NCBI GenBank assembly: GCA_947484175.1
Contig: CANKOI010000042.1
Coordinates: 1-35,260, forward strand
From: Deltaproteobacteria bacterium
GTDB taxonomy: Bacteria > Myxococcota_A > UBA796 > SXON01
DNA: 35,260 nt
Direction: 5' to 3'
Shown here piece after piece: positions 16,480-25,444 of this stretch. Made by a program: the position numbers and the translations under genes. The first letter of the stretch is position 1. The number at the start of each line of letters is the position of its first letter. The notes under the pieces are model-generated. The model worked only from the letters and a program-made list of their open reading frames with translations. It did not search any database and was not told where the DNA came from.

Positions 16480-17608
16480 ATGGCATCGGAACTGAACGAA
16501 CGAGTGCGAGCGATGCGCGTGCGCATCGACGCCCTCCGGGGGCATCTTTGACGTAGAGTCTCGGCAGGCTCGCATCCTCGACTTGGAGAACCAGGGGGGA
16601 TTTCCGGAGTTCTGGAACGACTCCAAGCGCGCTCGGGAGCTGCTCCGGGAGAAGAACACCATCGAGAAGTTGGTGAACCGGTACCTCTCGGCCGACCGTC
16701 AGATCTCCGACGCGGAAACCCTGCTGGAGCTCGGCGAGGAGCTGGGGGATGCCGACGCGGAGCGCGAGGCCGACACGATCGTGACCGCGTTGGAAGTGGC
16801 GGTGAAGGGGCTCGAGGTCCAGCGTCTGCTCTCCGACGAAGCGGACGAGGCCAGCGCCGTGCTCGAGATCAACGCAGGGGCGGGCGGCACCGACGCCGCC
16901 GACTGGGCCGACATGCTCAAGCGGATGTACCTCCGCTGGGCCGACCGCATGGGGTTCAAGGCGCGGCTTGTCGACGAAGCGCCCAACGACGACGCGGGCA
17001 TCAAGTCCTGCACCATCGAGATCGAGGGCGACTTCGCGTACGGCTACCTCAAGGGGGAGATCGGCGTGCACCGCCTCGTGCGCATCAGCCCCTTCGATGC
17101 GAACTCCCGCCGCCAGACCGCGTTCGCCTCTGTCGACGCCTACCCCGACATCGACGACGAGATTGAGGTGAAGATCGACGAGAAGGACCTTGAGATCCAA
17201 ACGATGCGTTCCGGCGGCGCCGGCGGCCAGCACGTGAACATGACCGACTCGGCTGTCCGCATCATCCACGCCCCCTCAGGAATCGTGGTGAAGTGCCAGC
17301 GAGAACGCAGCCAGCTCAAGAACAAGGCCACGGCGATGAAGATGCTTCGTGCGCGGCTCTACCAGCAGGAGCTGGAACGTCGCCAGGCGGCGCTGGACGT
17401 CACGAACGCCCAGAAGCGGAAGATCGAGTGGGGCAGCCAGATCCGGAGCTACGTGCTCCAACCCTACCGCATGGTCAAGGACGTACGCACGCGCATGGAA
17501 ACGGGCGACACCGACCGTTTTCTCGACGGTGACATCCAGCCCTTCATGGATGCATTCCTCGCCGCGCGGGCCAACGGCACGCTGAGCGAAGGGGGCGAGG
17601 CGGAGTAG
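16480..17608 (+). CDS. prfB: Peptide chain release factor 2, made by programmed +1 frameshift
   Basis: The gene is 16480-16548 joined to 16550-17608, giving 375 residues. The first 23 codons (MASELNERVRAMRVRIDALR...) end in CTT TGA; reading then shifts by one base to GAC and continues DVESRQARILDLENQ. The ATG matches the length of the E. coli N-terminus before its shift; GTG 16459 would add 7 residues. Release factor marks are present: stop-recognition SPF in RISPFDANS (about 203) and the catalytic GGQ in RSGGAGGQHVN (about 247). RF2 ends translation at UGA and UAA. The gene ends 6 bases from the convergent mreB stop. Confidence 0.96.
16538..16552 (+). promoter_or_regulatory. prfB programmed frameshift site
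   Basis: GGGGG (16538-16542) acts as an internal Shine-Dalgarno element three bases before the slippery CTT TGA C (16546-16552). The layout is the same as in E. coli prfB (GGGGG, 3 bases, CTTTGAC). When RF2 is scarce, ribosomes pause at the UGA and slip forward one base, so RF2 controls its own synthesis. Confidence 0.95.
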
Positions 17609-17614
17609 CCGGGC

Positions 17615-18640
<1,026 letters not shown>

Positions 18641-18692
18641 GAATCACCCGGGGTGGGTTGCGCTTCGAGGGATCGAAGCAGGAGGGAGATTC

Positions 18693-18722
18693 ATCCTATC
18701 GTGAATCCCCTTGACGTGACAA
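18693..18722 (-). promoter_or_regulatory. Predicted mreB promoter
   Basis: Read on the minus strand: -35 TTGTCA (18717-18722), 18 bases, -10 TAGGAT (18693-18698). The leader would be about 46 bases, with GGGTG ahead of the ATG as a weak ribosome-binding site. Confidence 0.5.
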
Positions 18723-18740
18723 GAGCCAGACCGACATTCT
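18711..18740 (+). promoter_or_regulatory. Predicted promoter of the foldase gene, overlapping the mreB promoter
   Basis: TTGACG (18711-18716) followed after 17-18 bases by ACATTC/CATTCT (18734-18740), a weak -10. Its -35 abuts the mreB -35 on the other strand, so polymerase could not occupy both at once. Confidence 0.4.
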
Positions 18741-18778
18741 TCGATCCGTGTTAGGCGCGGCCCCGCCTTGGAGTAACG

Positions 18779-20266
18779 ATGTCGTTGATCGAGAGGATGC
18801 GCAACAGTACGGAGAGCCCGCTCACCAGGCTCAGCATCGTGCTGGTGGGCGTGATCTTCGTAGTGGCGGGGGGGGGCAGCGCGCGCGGCGGGTGCTCTGG
18901 CGGGATGGCGGCCACGGTCAACGGCGAAACGGTGGCGCTCAGCGACTACGAGCGGGCGCTGCAGAATACGGTGCAGCGTGCCGGCGGCGGCCTCACCGAC
19001 GAGCGGCGCGCGCAGCTCCGGGGCGCGGTGCTGGAGCAGCTCATCCTCCAGGAGCTCATCCTCCAGGAGGCCGACACGCTGGGGCTCGCGGTAAGTGACG
19101 AGGAACTGCGGCGAGACCTGAGGGCGGAGACTGTCTTTCAGAAAGAAGGGGTCTTCGACGCCGCCACGTATGACTCGATCGTGGCGCGGATGGGGATGTC
19201 CCGGGCCGAATTCGAGCAGCAGCAACGGAAGCAACTGCTCGTGCAGAAGGTGCAGGACCTCGCCACTCGTGGTGCGTTGGTCGCAGAAACCGAAGTGCGG
19301 GCTGCCTGGCAGGAGGAGAACACCCGGCTCGATGTCACGTACGTGCGCCTCCCGCCGGCCAACTTCATCGAGGGGATCGAGGTTTCCGAAGCGGAGCGCG
19401 CCGAGTGGACCACGGCCAACGCCGCCGCCATCGACTCCCGCTACAAGTCCGACTTTGAACGCAGCTACAATCTGCCGCGCCGCTTCCATTTGCGGAGCAT
19501 CCTGCTTCGAACCGACCTGCCGGGCGCCGACAAGGCAGCCGTGAAGGCCCACGCCGAGGCGGTCGCCGCCCAAGCGGCGGGCGGCGCCGACTTCGACGCC
19601 CTCGCGCGCCGTTGGAGCGAAGACCTCAGTGTGAAGGACGGCGGCGACCTCGGCTTGGTCCCCGCCGATACGATCGATCCGGTGCTGGTGTCCGCCGCCG
19701 AGAAGACGGGTGCCGGGAAAGTTTCGGGCGTGGTGGAGTCAGGCCGCGGCTTCCAGATCTTGCGGGTGGAGGCCATCGAGGAGGCGCGGGTGATCCCTTT
19801 GGAGGAGGCGAAGCCCGCGCTAGCCCTGCAGCTCATGCGGGAGGCACGGGTCGATGCCGTGGTCCGTGAGTACGGGTCCACCATCGCCGCGGCCTGGAGG
19901 GCATCGGGCGGCGCCGTACCGCGTGAGCTCACCGAGCCGAAGTCGCTCGCGGTCGACACCACCGGTCCCTTCAGCCTCGCCGACGAAGGGGTGCCGGGTG
20001 TGGGCGATGGCCCGGCCGTGGCCGACCTCCTCACCACCCTCCGCACCGCCAAGGCGGGCGACGTGCTGGCGCTCCCCTACACGGTCAAGGGCATGGTGTA
20101 CGTGCTGGCCGTCACCTCCCGCACCGAGCCCGACGAGTCTGCGTTCGCGGCCGACGCCGTCACGGTGCGCGCTCGCCTCGAGCTGTTCGCGCGCCAAGCC
20201 TTCATCAAGGCGTGGGTGGCCCAGTTGAAGAAAGCAGCCGACATCCAAGTGTACGTTCCCACCTGA
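18779..20266 (+). CDS. PpiD/SurA-like peptidyl-prolyl isomerase, membrane-anchored periplasmic foldase
   Basis: 495 residues from ATG 18779 with GGAG 6 bases upstream. A cytoplasmic N-terminus of about 16 residues precedes a single membrane span (LTRLSIVLVGVIFVVAGGG), then a SurA_N-like chaperone region starting MAATVNGETVALSDYERAL. A parvulin domain covers about 230-340 (RRFHLRSILLRTD, FDALARRWSEDLSVKDGGDLG, GFQILRVEAI). A second, degenerate C-terminal module follows. PpiD-like proteins help outer-membrane proteins fold. At 19040-19069 a 15-base unit is perfectly duplicated, giving LILQE twice in a helix. Placed divergently from mreB. Confidence 0.88.
   Translation: MSLIERMRNSTESPLTRLSIVLVGVIFVVAGGGSARGGCSGGMAATVNGETVALSDYERALQNTVQRAGGGLTDERRAQLRGAVLEQLILQELILQEADTLGLAVSDEELRRDLRAETVFQKEGVFDAATYDSIVARMGMSRAEFEQQQRKQLLVQKVQDLATRGALVAETEVRAAWQEENTRLDVTYVRLPPANFIEGIEVSEAERAEWTTANAAAIDSRYKSDFERSYNLPRRFHLRSILLRTDLPGADKAAVKAHAEAVAAQAAGGADFDALARRWSEDLSVKDGGDLGLVPADTIDPVLVSAAEKTGAGKVSGVVESGRGFQILRVEAIEEARVIPLEEAKPALALQLMREARVDAVVREYGSTIAAAWRASGGAVPRELTEPKSLAVDTTGPFSLADEGVPGVGDGPAVADLLTTLRTAKAGDVLALPYTVKGMVYVLAVTSRTEPDESAFAADAVTVRARLELFARQAFIKAWVAQLKKAADIQVYVPT
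19040..19069 (+). repeat. Perfect tandem duplication of a 15-base unit inside the foldase gene
   Basis: CTCATCCTCCAGGAG occurs twice without a gap (19040-19054, 19055-19069). It keeps frame and adds one LILQE unit to a predicted helix. It looks like a recent slippage event, or an assembly artefact. Confidence 0.8.
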
Positions 20267-20648
20267 GAGGCGGGGCGGATTTCTTCGTCGCGGCGGGCAC
20301 CGAATCGGTCGCTCCCGCTCCCCCGAGCCGCCACCGGCCCCGGGAAGGAACGATCCTTGAACGCCACTTTCTCACGTTTCGCCAGCGACCCGATCGAAAA
20401 TTGATCGCCGCGCGCTTTCATTCTTGACGTGGGCGTGGTAGAAAAGCCTTGACGTGGCAAGAGCAACTCTCCCCTCGGGAGGAACCCTTGTCGCGTTTCT
20501 CCTGAGGATGGACAGGCTCGCGCGCCGCTGTTGTTGACGCTCTGCACTTGTTGCTGGCTCCCACGTCGGTGGGTCGAGGAGCACGACCCCCCGCCGATCT
20601 GAAGCTGATGTTCCCGCGTGACCTGTCCGTCCTTCTTTGGAGTTGCCG
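20267..20648 (+). promoter_or_regulatory. 382-base gene-free upstream region with repeated TTGACG motifs
   Basis: No convincing gene. It holds three TTGACG hexamers (20424, 20449, 20534), the first two as a TTGACGTGG direct repeat 25 bases apart, and the 18-base element at 20447-20464 that matches the mreB/foldase promoter element in 17 of 18 positions. An AT-rich dyad CGATC-GAAAATT-GATCG (20391-20407) lies just upstream and may end the foldase transcript or serve the promoter. Convincing -10 boxes are not visible. Two tiny reading frames (TTG 20488 after GGGAGG, 5 codons; ATG 20508, MDRLARRCC) could be chance. A short hairpin CCCAC-GTCG-GTGGG occurs near 20561-20574. Confidence 0.4.
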
Positions 20649-21740
20649 ATGAACGACGGACCCTCCCTCCCCGACCTCCGCCGACCCAACCTTCTGCCGG
20701 CTGGGACCGACCTCGTACGTCGGATGGGCGACTCGGCCTTGGCGATGGCGTGGCGGGTGCTGCAACCCGGCGACCGGTCGGCCTTCGTGCGTGCGGATCA
20801 GCCGCCCCTCACGCGGCTGCGCTACCGCACCGACGACGGCTGGAGCGCCGACCTCTTTCACCTGCCCCCGGTTGCGGGAGCCAGCGGGGAGCCCGTCATC
20901 CTCGCGCATGGGCTGGGTGGCACCCATCGGGATTTTGCGCTCGAAGCGGGGCGTGGGTTGGCGGTCACGCTGCGGGCCGCTGGGTTCTCCGTCTACCTCT
21001 TCGAGCATCGCGGCGATCCTTGCGCCGTGCCGCCGCCCGACGCGGCTCCGTTCTCTGTCGACGACCTCGCCACCCGCGATCTCCCTGCCGCGATCGACCG
21101 GGTGGTCGAACACAGCGGGTTTCCGCGCGTGTGCTGGGTGGGGCATGGCCTCGGCGCCCAGCTGTACTGCCTGGCGAGGGCGCAGGGTGCCGAGGATCGC
21201 ATCGCCGCCGCCTCGTTGATCGCTTGTCCGGTGCGGTTCGAATCGCCGGCCAGCACGTTGCGCGCGGCCGGGTTGGTGGCCGCGTTGCTCCCCAGGGGGT
21301 GGGTGATCCCCACTCGACGGATGCAACAGTTCTTCACCCCTTTCGTAGCCGCCGGGGGCGATGTGGCTTCGCCCGGCACCGACGGCTCGCGGGCCCGAGG
21401 CCGGCTTCGGCACGCGGCCGGCGACCTGCACGGGGGGGTGGTCCGTCAGGTGGCTCGGTGGGTCTCCGAGGGCGCGCTTACCGATGCTTCGGGGCGTCTC
21501 GACGTGCTCCACGCGTTGCGTCCGGCGCTCGCGCAGGTGGTGCTTCCCAGTGAAGATCCGGCCTGCCCGCCGGGCGCGTCGGAGCCTCTCGTGGAGCGCC
21601 TCCAGGCCGAGTGCGTGCGACTTCCGGCGGGCTGGGGGCACCTTGACCCTCTCCTCGCCGAGGCGGCGCCCGAGATGGTTTTTGCGCCGGTGGTGTCGTT
21701 CCTGCACCGAGCGCGGGGCCTCACGCACCACCTCGCCTGA
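20649..21740 (+). CDS. Alpha/beta-hydrolase-fold protein lacking the nucleophile serine
   Basis: 363 residues from ATG 20649 with GGAG 6 bases upstream. The fold is clear: oxyanion-loop-like PVILAHGLGGTHRDF, GFSVYLFEHRGD, then the nucleophile elbow VGHGLGAQLY, and near the end VVLPSEDP and GWGHLDPLL for the acid and histidine. The nucleophile position (residue 167) is Gly (GGC) in GHGLG, where GHSxG is expected; AGC to GGC is a single base change. It is thus probably not a normal serine esterase, though the Asp and His remain. Relatives include lipases and PHA depolymerase/synthase-like proteins. It is followed after 52 bases by sppA. Confidence 0.75.
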   Translation: MNDGPSLPDLRRPNLLPAGTDLVRRMGDSALAMAWRVLQPGDRSAFVRADQPPLTRLRYRTDDGWSADLFHLPPVAGASGEPVILAHGLGGTHRDFALEAGRGLAVTLRAAGFSVYLFEHRGDPCAVPPPDAAPFSVDDLATRDLPAAIDRVVEHSGFPRVCWVGHGLGAQLYCLARAQGAEDRIAAASLIACPVRFESPASTLRAAGLVAALLPRGWVIPTRRMQQFFTPFVAAGGDVASPGTDGSRARGRLRHAAGDLHGGVVRQVARWVSEGALTDASGRLDVLHALRPALAQVVLPSEDPACPPGASEPLVERLQAECVRLPAGWGHLDPLLAEAAPEMVFAPVVSFLHRARGLTHHLA

Positions 21741-21792
21741 GGCCGCAGCCGAGGCATCGCCGCGGGCGCTGCGCGTGCTTAGATGGGGCGGG

Positions 21793-23607
21793 ATGTCTGA
21801 ACTCGATCGTCCTACCAGCCCCGGCAACGCTGCCCCGCTCCCTGTTCGCCCGCCGTCCGGTCCGCCAGGGGGCTCCCGCGGCGGTCGTCGTGCGGCCCGC
21901 CTGGTCTTGGGCCTCGCCCTGATGGGCGGGCTCGTGGGGGTCGCGGGCGTGGCGGGCGTGGCGCTGTTCCTGAGCGGCGGGATGGCGCCCACCGTGAAGG
22001 AGGGCACGTTCCTCCAAGTGGAGATCGACGCCTCGATGGAAGATGCGCCGGGCGGCGGCGGCCTCGTGTTCGACCCAGCCGACTTTCCGCTCCTCCTCAC
22101 CGACGTCACGAGCGAAATCCGCCGCGCCGCCGAAGATGAACGGATCAAGGGGCTCTACCTCGAGGTGAATAGCATCGGCGTGGGCTGGGCCGGCGCCACC
22201 GAGCTGCACGACGCCATCGCGGCGTTTTCGGCCTCCGGCAAGCCTTGCTACGCGTGGTCCGACGCGCTCGACAACAAGGCCTACTACGTTGCCAGCGCCT
22301 GCAAGGAAATCTACGTGTCGCCGTCGGGGCTGCTGCTGGTCAACGGCTTCGCCGTTACCACCGAGTACTACGCCGGGGCGATGGAGAAGCTCGGGGTTTC
22401 CGCGAACTTCGAACACGTCGGCGACTTCAAGAGCGCCGTGGAGCCCTACCAGCTCACCGAACCCAGCACCGCCGCTAGCGAGGCGATGGACCTGATGCTG
22501 GAAGGGCTCTACACCGAGCTGGTGGCCGGCATCGCGGCTGGCCGGTCGGTTCCGGTCGAAACCGTCACCGCCTGGATCGACGACCCCCCGATCACGCCCG
22601 CCGCCGCGCTTGCCCGCGGAATGATCACGGGCATGAAGTACCGCGACCAGGTGGCCGACGAGCTGGCCGGTGAAGAACGCACCGAGTTGGACGACTACCG
22701 GGAGGAGGCTTCGCCCTTCGCAAGTGGCAAACGAATCGCGGTGGTCCACGCCGACGGCGCGATCGTGAGCGGGGATTCGGGCACGCCGCTGTTCGGCGGC
22801 TCGATGGTGGGCGACCGCTCCATCATTGAGATCCTCGATGAGCTGCGCGAAGACGAGGAGGTGGCTGCGGTCGTGCTCCGCGTGAACTCCCCCGGCGGCA
22901 GCGGGCTCGCCAGCGACAATATCTGGCGTGCGCTGGTGCGGCTCAAAGAGGCGGGCAAGCCTCTTGTCGTGTCGATGGGGGACTACGCCGCCAGCGGTGG
23001 CTACTACATCGCCGCTCCCGGCGACTGGATTGTGGCGGAGCCCAACACGCTCACCGGCAGCATCGGGGTTTTCGGCGGGAAGATGAACCTTGGCGGGCTC
23101 TACGAGAAGGTGGGCATCACCACCCACACCTGGCAGCGGGGGCAGATGAGCAACATCTTTTCGCCCATTGCCGACTTCTCCGAACCCGAACGAGCCAAGT
23201 TCAGGGAGTTCCTCACGTCGTTCTACGAAGTTTTCCTCTCGCGGGTAGGCGAAGGCCGCAAGATGGACCGCGAGGCGGTACACGCCGTGGCGCAGGGAAG
23301 GGTGTGGACAGGAGCACAGGCCAAGGAGCGCGGCCTCGTCGACGAGTTGGGCGGCCTCGACGTTGCGCTTCGTAAGGCCGAAGAGCTGGCGGAGCTCGGG
23401 GATGACGTGGAGGTACTGTTCGAACGATTCCCGCACCGAAAGACCTTCATCGAGCAGCTCAGCGAAGATCTTGCGGAGTCGGAACTTCCGATCGAAGCGC
23501 AGATTCCCGCCGTGCGGAAGGCATGGTCGCGCCTCGAAACGCTCGACCGAGTGTTGGCGGATGGGGGGGTTGCGGCGCTCATGCCGCTTACGGTCGAGGT
23601 TCGCTGA
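21793..23607 (+). CDS. sppA: Signal peptide peptidase SppA, long form
   Basis: 604 residues from ATG 21793, similar to the two-domain 67K form. A Pro/Gly/Arg-rich N-terminus precedes a membrane span (about 35-60), so the protease domains face the periplasm. The general-base lysine is Lys213 in GDFKSAVEPY of the N-terminal half and the nucleophile is Ser401 in GDYAASGGYYIAA of the C-terminal half, as in E. coli, with VLRVNSPGGSG and NTLTGSIGVFGGKMNLGGL around it. SppA degrades cleaved signal peptides in the membrane. The ribosome-binding site is weak (GGGCGGG directly before the ATG). Confidence 0.94.
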   Translation: MSELDRPTSPGNAAPLPVRPPSGPPGGSRGGRRAARLVLGLALMGGLVGVAGVAGVALFLSGGMAPTVKEGTFLQVEIDASMEDAPGGGGLVFDPADFPLLLTDVTSEIRRAAEDERIKGLYLEVNSIGVGWAGATELHDAIAAFSASGKPCYAWSDALDNKAYYVASACKEIYVSPSGLLLVNGFAVTTEYYAGAMEKLGVSANFEHVGDFKSAVEPYQLTEPSTAASEAMDLMLEGLYTELVAGIAAGRSVPVETVTAWIDDPPITPAAALARGMITGMKYRDQVADELAGEERTELDDYREEASPFASGKRIAVVHADGAIVSGDSGTPLFGGSMVGDRSIIEILDELREDEEVAAVVLRVNSPGGSGLASDNIWRALVRLKEAGKPLVVSMGDYAASGGYYIAAPGDWIVAEPNTLTGSIGVFGGKMNLGGLYEKVGITTHTWQRGQMSNIFSPIADFSEPERAKFREFLTSFYEVFLSRVGEGRKMDREAVHAVAQGRVWTGAQAKERGLVDELGGLDVALRKAEELAELGDDVEVLFERFPHRKTFIEQLSEDLAESELPIEAQIPAVRKAWSRLETLDRVLADGGVAALMPLTVEVR

Positions 23608-23628
23608 GGCCCTGCCCCCCGTTTCTCG

Positions 23629-24402
23629 TTACGGCGGCTGAGTCTGCGCCTCGACCATCACCAGCCGCAGCCCTAAGCGGCCCGCCGCGAACTTGCTGAG
23701 CGCGCGGTTCACCCCCTCCACCTCCTCGGCCTCGCCAATCGTGAGCCCGGCCAGCCCTACGACGTAGGTGGAGCCCCGTGGGAACGCCTCCGCCGGGATC
23801 ACGAGCTGCTCAACCACCGGCTCGTCCGGGCCGTTCAGCTCGGCGGTGGTGAGTACGTCGTCGGGCAGGTTGTCCCACACGAGTTTGCCGCGGTCGACGT
23901 CGAACACCGCGCCGATCACATTGGTGAACTCGCCTCCGGTGATGCTGGCCACCATGCCGTGGCGGGCTACCGCCGACTCCGGAACGGTGAAGTCGGGCGC
24001 TTCGGGTGCCTCCACCGAGAGTGTTCCCACCTCGCCACCCACCGTGAACTGCACCGTGGCCAACTGCCCCGGCTCGTACACGAGGCCGTCGTGGCTGTAC
24101 ACGCGGTACTCGCCGGCGGCGGTCTCGGCGATCGGAAGCTTGCCCGTTTCGGAGGAGAGAAAGTCTACATCGGCGCCGGCCACAGGGTTTTTCGTGAGGT
24201 CGGAGGTGTCGGTGACCTCGGCTAGGAAAACTTTACAGAACGCGGTGTATAGGCCGCTGTCCTCGCCAAGGTCGATCCCGGGCGGCAGGTCGGCGCCGAG
24301 GAAGATCGCCTGAGCCACGGTGGTGTCGCCCAACCCGTCTACCAGCGAAGAAGCCGCATCCAGCTTGTCGCAGGCCATCAGAGTGAGGAGGAGCACCGGC
24401 AT
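23629..24402 (-). CDS. Putative lipoprotein of unknown function
   Basis: 257 residues from ATG 24402. The start MPVLLLTLMAC gives a lipobox with Cys11; a longer GTG-started form (24468) is open but has no ribosome-binding site and would run through the small gene's promoter. The mature part is acidic and beta-rich, with repeated Ig-like strands (GADVDFLSSETGKLPI, GEYRVYSHDGLVYEPG, ATVQFTVGGEVGTLSVEAPEAP). No family is recognised. It converges with sppA (21 bases between stops) and diverges from the small basic protein gene. Likely an envelope protein. Confidence 0.7.
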   Translation of the reverse strand: MPVLLLTLMACDKLDAASSLVDGLGDTTVAQAIFLGADLPPGIDLGEDSGLYTAFCKVFLAEVTDTSDLTKNPVAGADVDFLSSETGKLPIAETAAGEYRVYSHDGLVYEPGQLATVQFTVGGEVGTLSVEAPEAPDFTVPESAVARHGMVASITGGEFTNVIGAVFDVDRGKLVWDNLPDDVLTTAELNGPDEPVVEQLVIPAEAFPRGSTYVVGLAGLTIGEAEEVEGVNRALSKFAAGRLGLRLVMVEAQTQPP

Positions 24403-24446
24403 CGGGTGTGTGTGTACCACACCGACGGCCCGGTGCAACCTCCACC

Positions 24447-24483
24447 TTGACGCGGCGCGCTCAGACACATAGGGGGCGCGCCC
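24447..24483 (+). promoter_or_regulatory. Possible promoter and palindrome ahead of the small basic protein gene
   Basis: TTGACG (24447-24452) is followed after 17 bases by TAGGGG (24470-24475), a poor -10. A perfect 10-base palindrome GGGCGCGCCC (24474-24483) lies at the expected transcription start and could be an operator or an mRNA hairpin. Confidence 0.35.
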
Positions 24484-24502
24484 TTACGCTCTCGGAGTTC
24501 CC

Positions 24503-24664
24503 ATGGCTTCCGCCACCCGCCAGACCACCCTTCGCCGCAAGCTTCGTAACAAGAACGCGGGCCGCAAGGATCGTAACGCCCGCTCCAACAAGGGCACGAC
24601 GCCCGTGTTCCCGGTGCACACGCCCGAAGCCGACGCGAACGCGGCGGCCAAGAAGCAGGGCTGA
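24503..24664 (+). CDS. Small, highly basic 53-residue protein
   Basis: Starts at ATG 24503, five bases after GGAG (24494-24497), and ends at TGA 24662-24664. The first 30 residues are dominated by Arg, Lys and Asn (RRKLRNKNAGRKDRNAR), followed by SNKGTTPVFPVHTPEAD and an Ala/Lys tail. The composition resembles ribosomal or nucleic-acid-binding small proteins, but I do not recognise the family. Strong translation signals, its own promoter-like sequence and clean frame support a real gene. It converges on tatD with a 3-base gap. Confidence 0.72.
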   Translation: MASATRQTTLRRKLRNKNAGRKDRNARSNKGTTPVFPVHTPEADANAAAKKQG

Positions 24665-24667
24665 GCC

Positions 24668-25444
24668 TCACTCCCAGCGGAAGAAACGCCGGGTGTTCGC
24701 GTCGGTCTGGCACTCTAGGTCGGCCGCGTCCATACCGCGCAGCTCGGCCACACGCTTCAGGGTGAAGGGCACGTAGGCGGGTTCGTTCCTCTTCCCTCGG
24801 TGCGGCACCGGAGTGAGGAAGGGGCTGTCCGTCTCCACAAGCAGGCGCTCTACCGGCACGGCGGCGGCCACGGCCTGCATCTCCGCGCTGTTCTTGAACG
24901 TCACGATGCCGGGAATCGAGACGTAGCCGCCCTCGGAGACGATCTCCTCCATCTGCGCCACCGTGCCGGTGTAGCAGTGGTACAGCACTCCCGTGGTGAA
25001 GGCGCCCTCTTCGCGGAGGATGCTCAGCGTTTCGCCCTCGGACTCCCGGTCGTGAATGATGACGGGGAGCCGCCGCTCGCGGGCAGCGCGTAGCTGCTGC
25101 CGGAAGGCGTTTCGTTGGACATCGCGGGGGGAGCGGTCGTAGTGGTAGTCGAGGCCCATCTCGCCCAGCGCGAGCACTTCGGGCGCGGATGCGAGCTGGA
25201 GCAGGGTGGCGAAGGCGGCGGGAGAGAACTCGGCGGCGTCGTGGGGGTGCAGCCCCACGGAGCAGCGCACGTTGGGGTGGCGGCGCGCCACGGCAAGGGC
25301 GCGCGCTGCGCTCTCGAACCCGTAGCCGCTGCCGACCGTGAACATGTGGGACACGCCCGCGGCCACCGCGCGGGCGACTACGGCGTCCACGCCGTCATCC
25401 CCGTCGAACACCGTGGGGTCAAGATGGCAGTGGGAGTCGATCAC
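24668..25444 (-). CDS. tatD: TatD family metal-dependent hydrolase (DNase)
   Basis: 258 residues from GTG 25444, which overlaps the holB stop as GTGA. Metal ligands of the family are visible: HCH at residues 5-7 in IDSHCHLD, the Glu in ALGEMGLDYHYD, His in VIIHDRESEG and YHCYTGT, and the terminal VETDSPFLTPVPHRG with Asp. TatD proteins are cytoplasmic 3'-5' exonucleases acting on DNA or RNA ends. The holB-tatD order is widespread and supports both calls. Confidence 0.94.
   Translation of the reverse strand: MIDSHCHLDPTVFDGDDGVDAVVARAVAAGVSHMFTVGSGYGFESAARALAVARRHPNVRCSVGLHPHDAAEFSPAAFATLLQLASAPEVLALGEMGLDYHYDRSPRDVQRNAFRQQLRAARERRLPVIIHDRESEGETLSILREEGAFTTGVLYHCYTGTVAQMEEIVSEGGYVSIPGIVTFKNSAEMQAVAAAVPVERLLVETDSPFLTPVPHRGKRNEPAYVPFTLKRVAELRGMDAADLECQTDANTRRFFRWE

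Noticed and set aside
16583..17608. prfB starting with the TTG at 16583
   Set aside because: This is a false start that drops the real N-terminus; the frameshift at 16546-16552 joins the upstream frame perfectly to the RF2 sequence.
20508..20537. Leader peptide MDRLARRCC as a cysteine-responsive attenuator
   Set aside because: The GAGG touches the ATG with no spacing, and no cysteine-related gene or paired terminator/antiterminator follows. Probably chance.
24402..24468. Longer lipoprotein start at GTG 24468 with an Arg-rich leader
   Set aside because: It would supply a positively charged signal, but there is no ribosome-binding site and it would read through the promoter of the divergent small gene. 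Kept only as an alternative.
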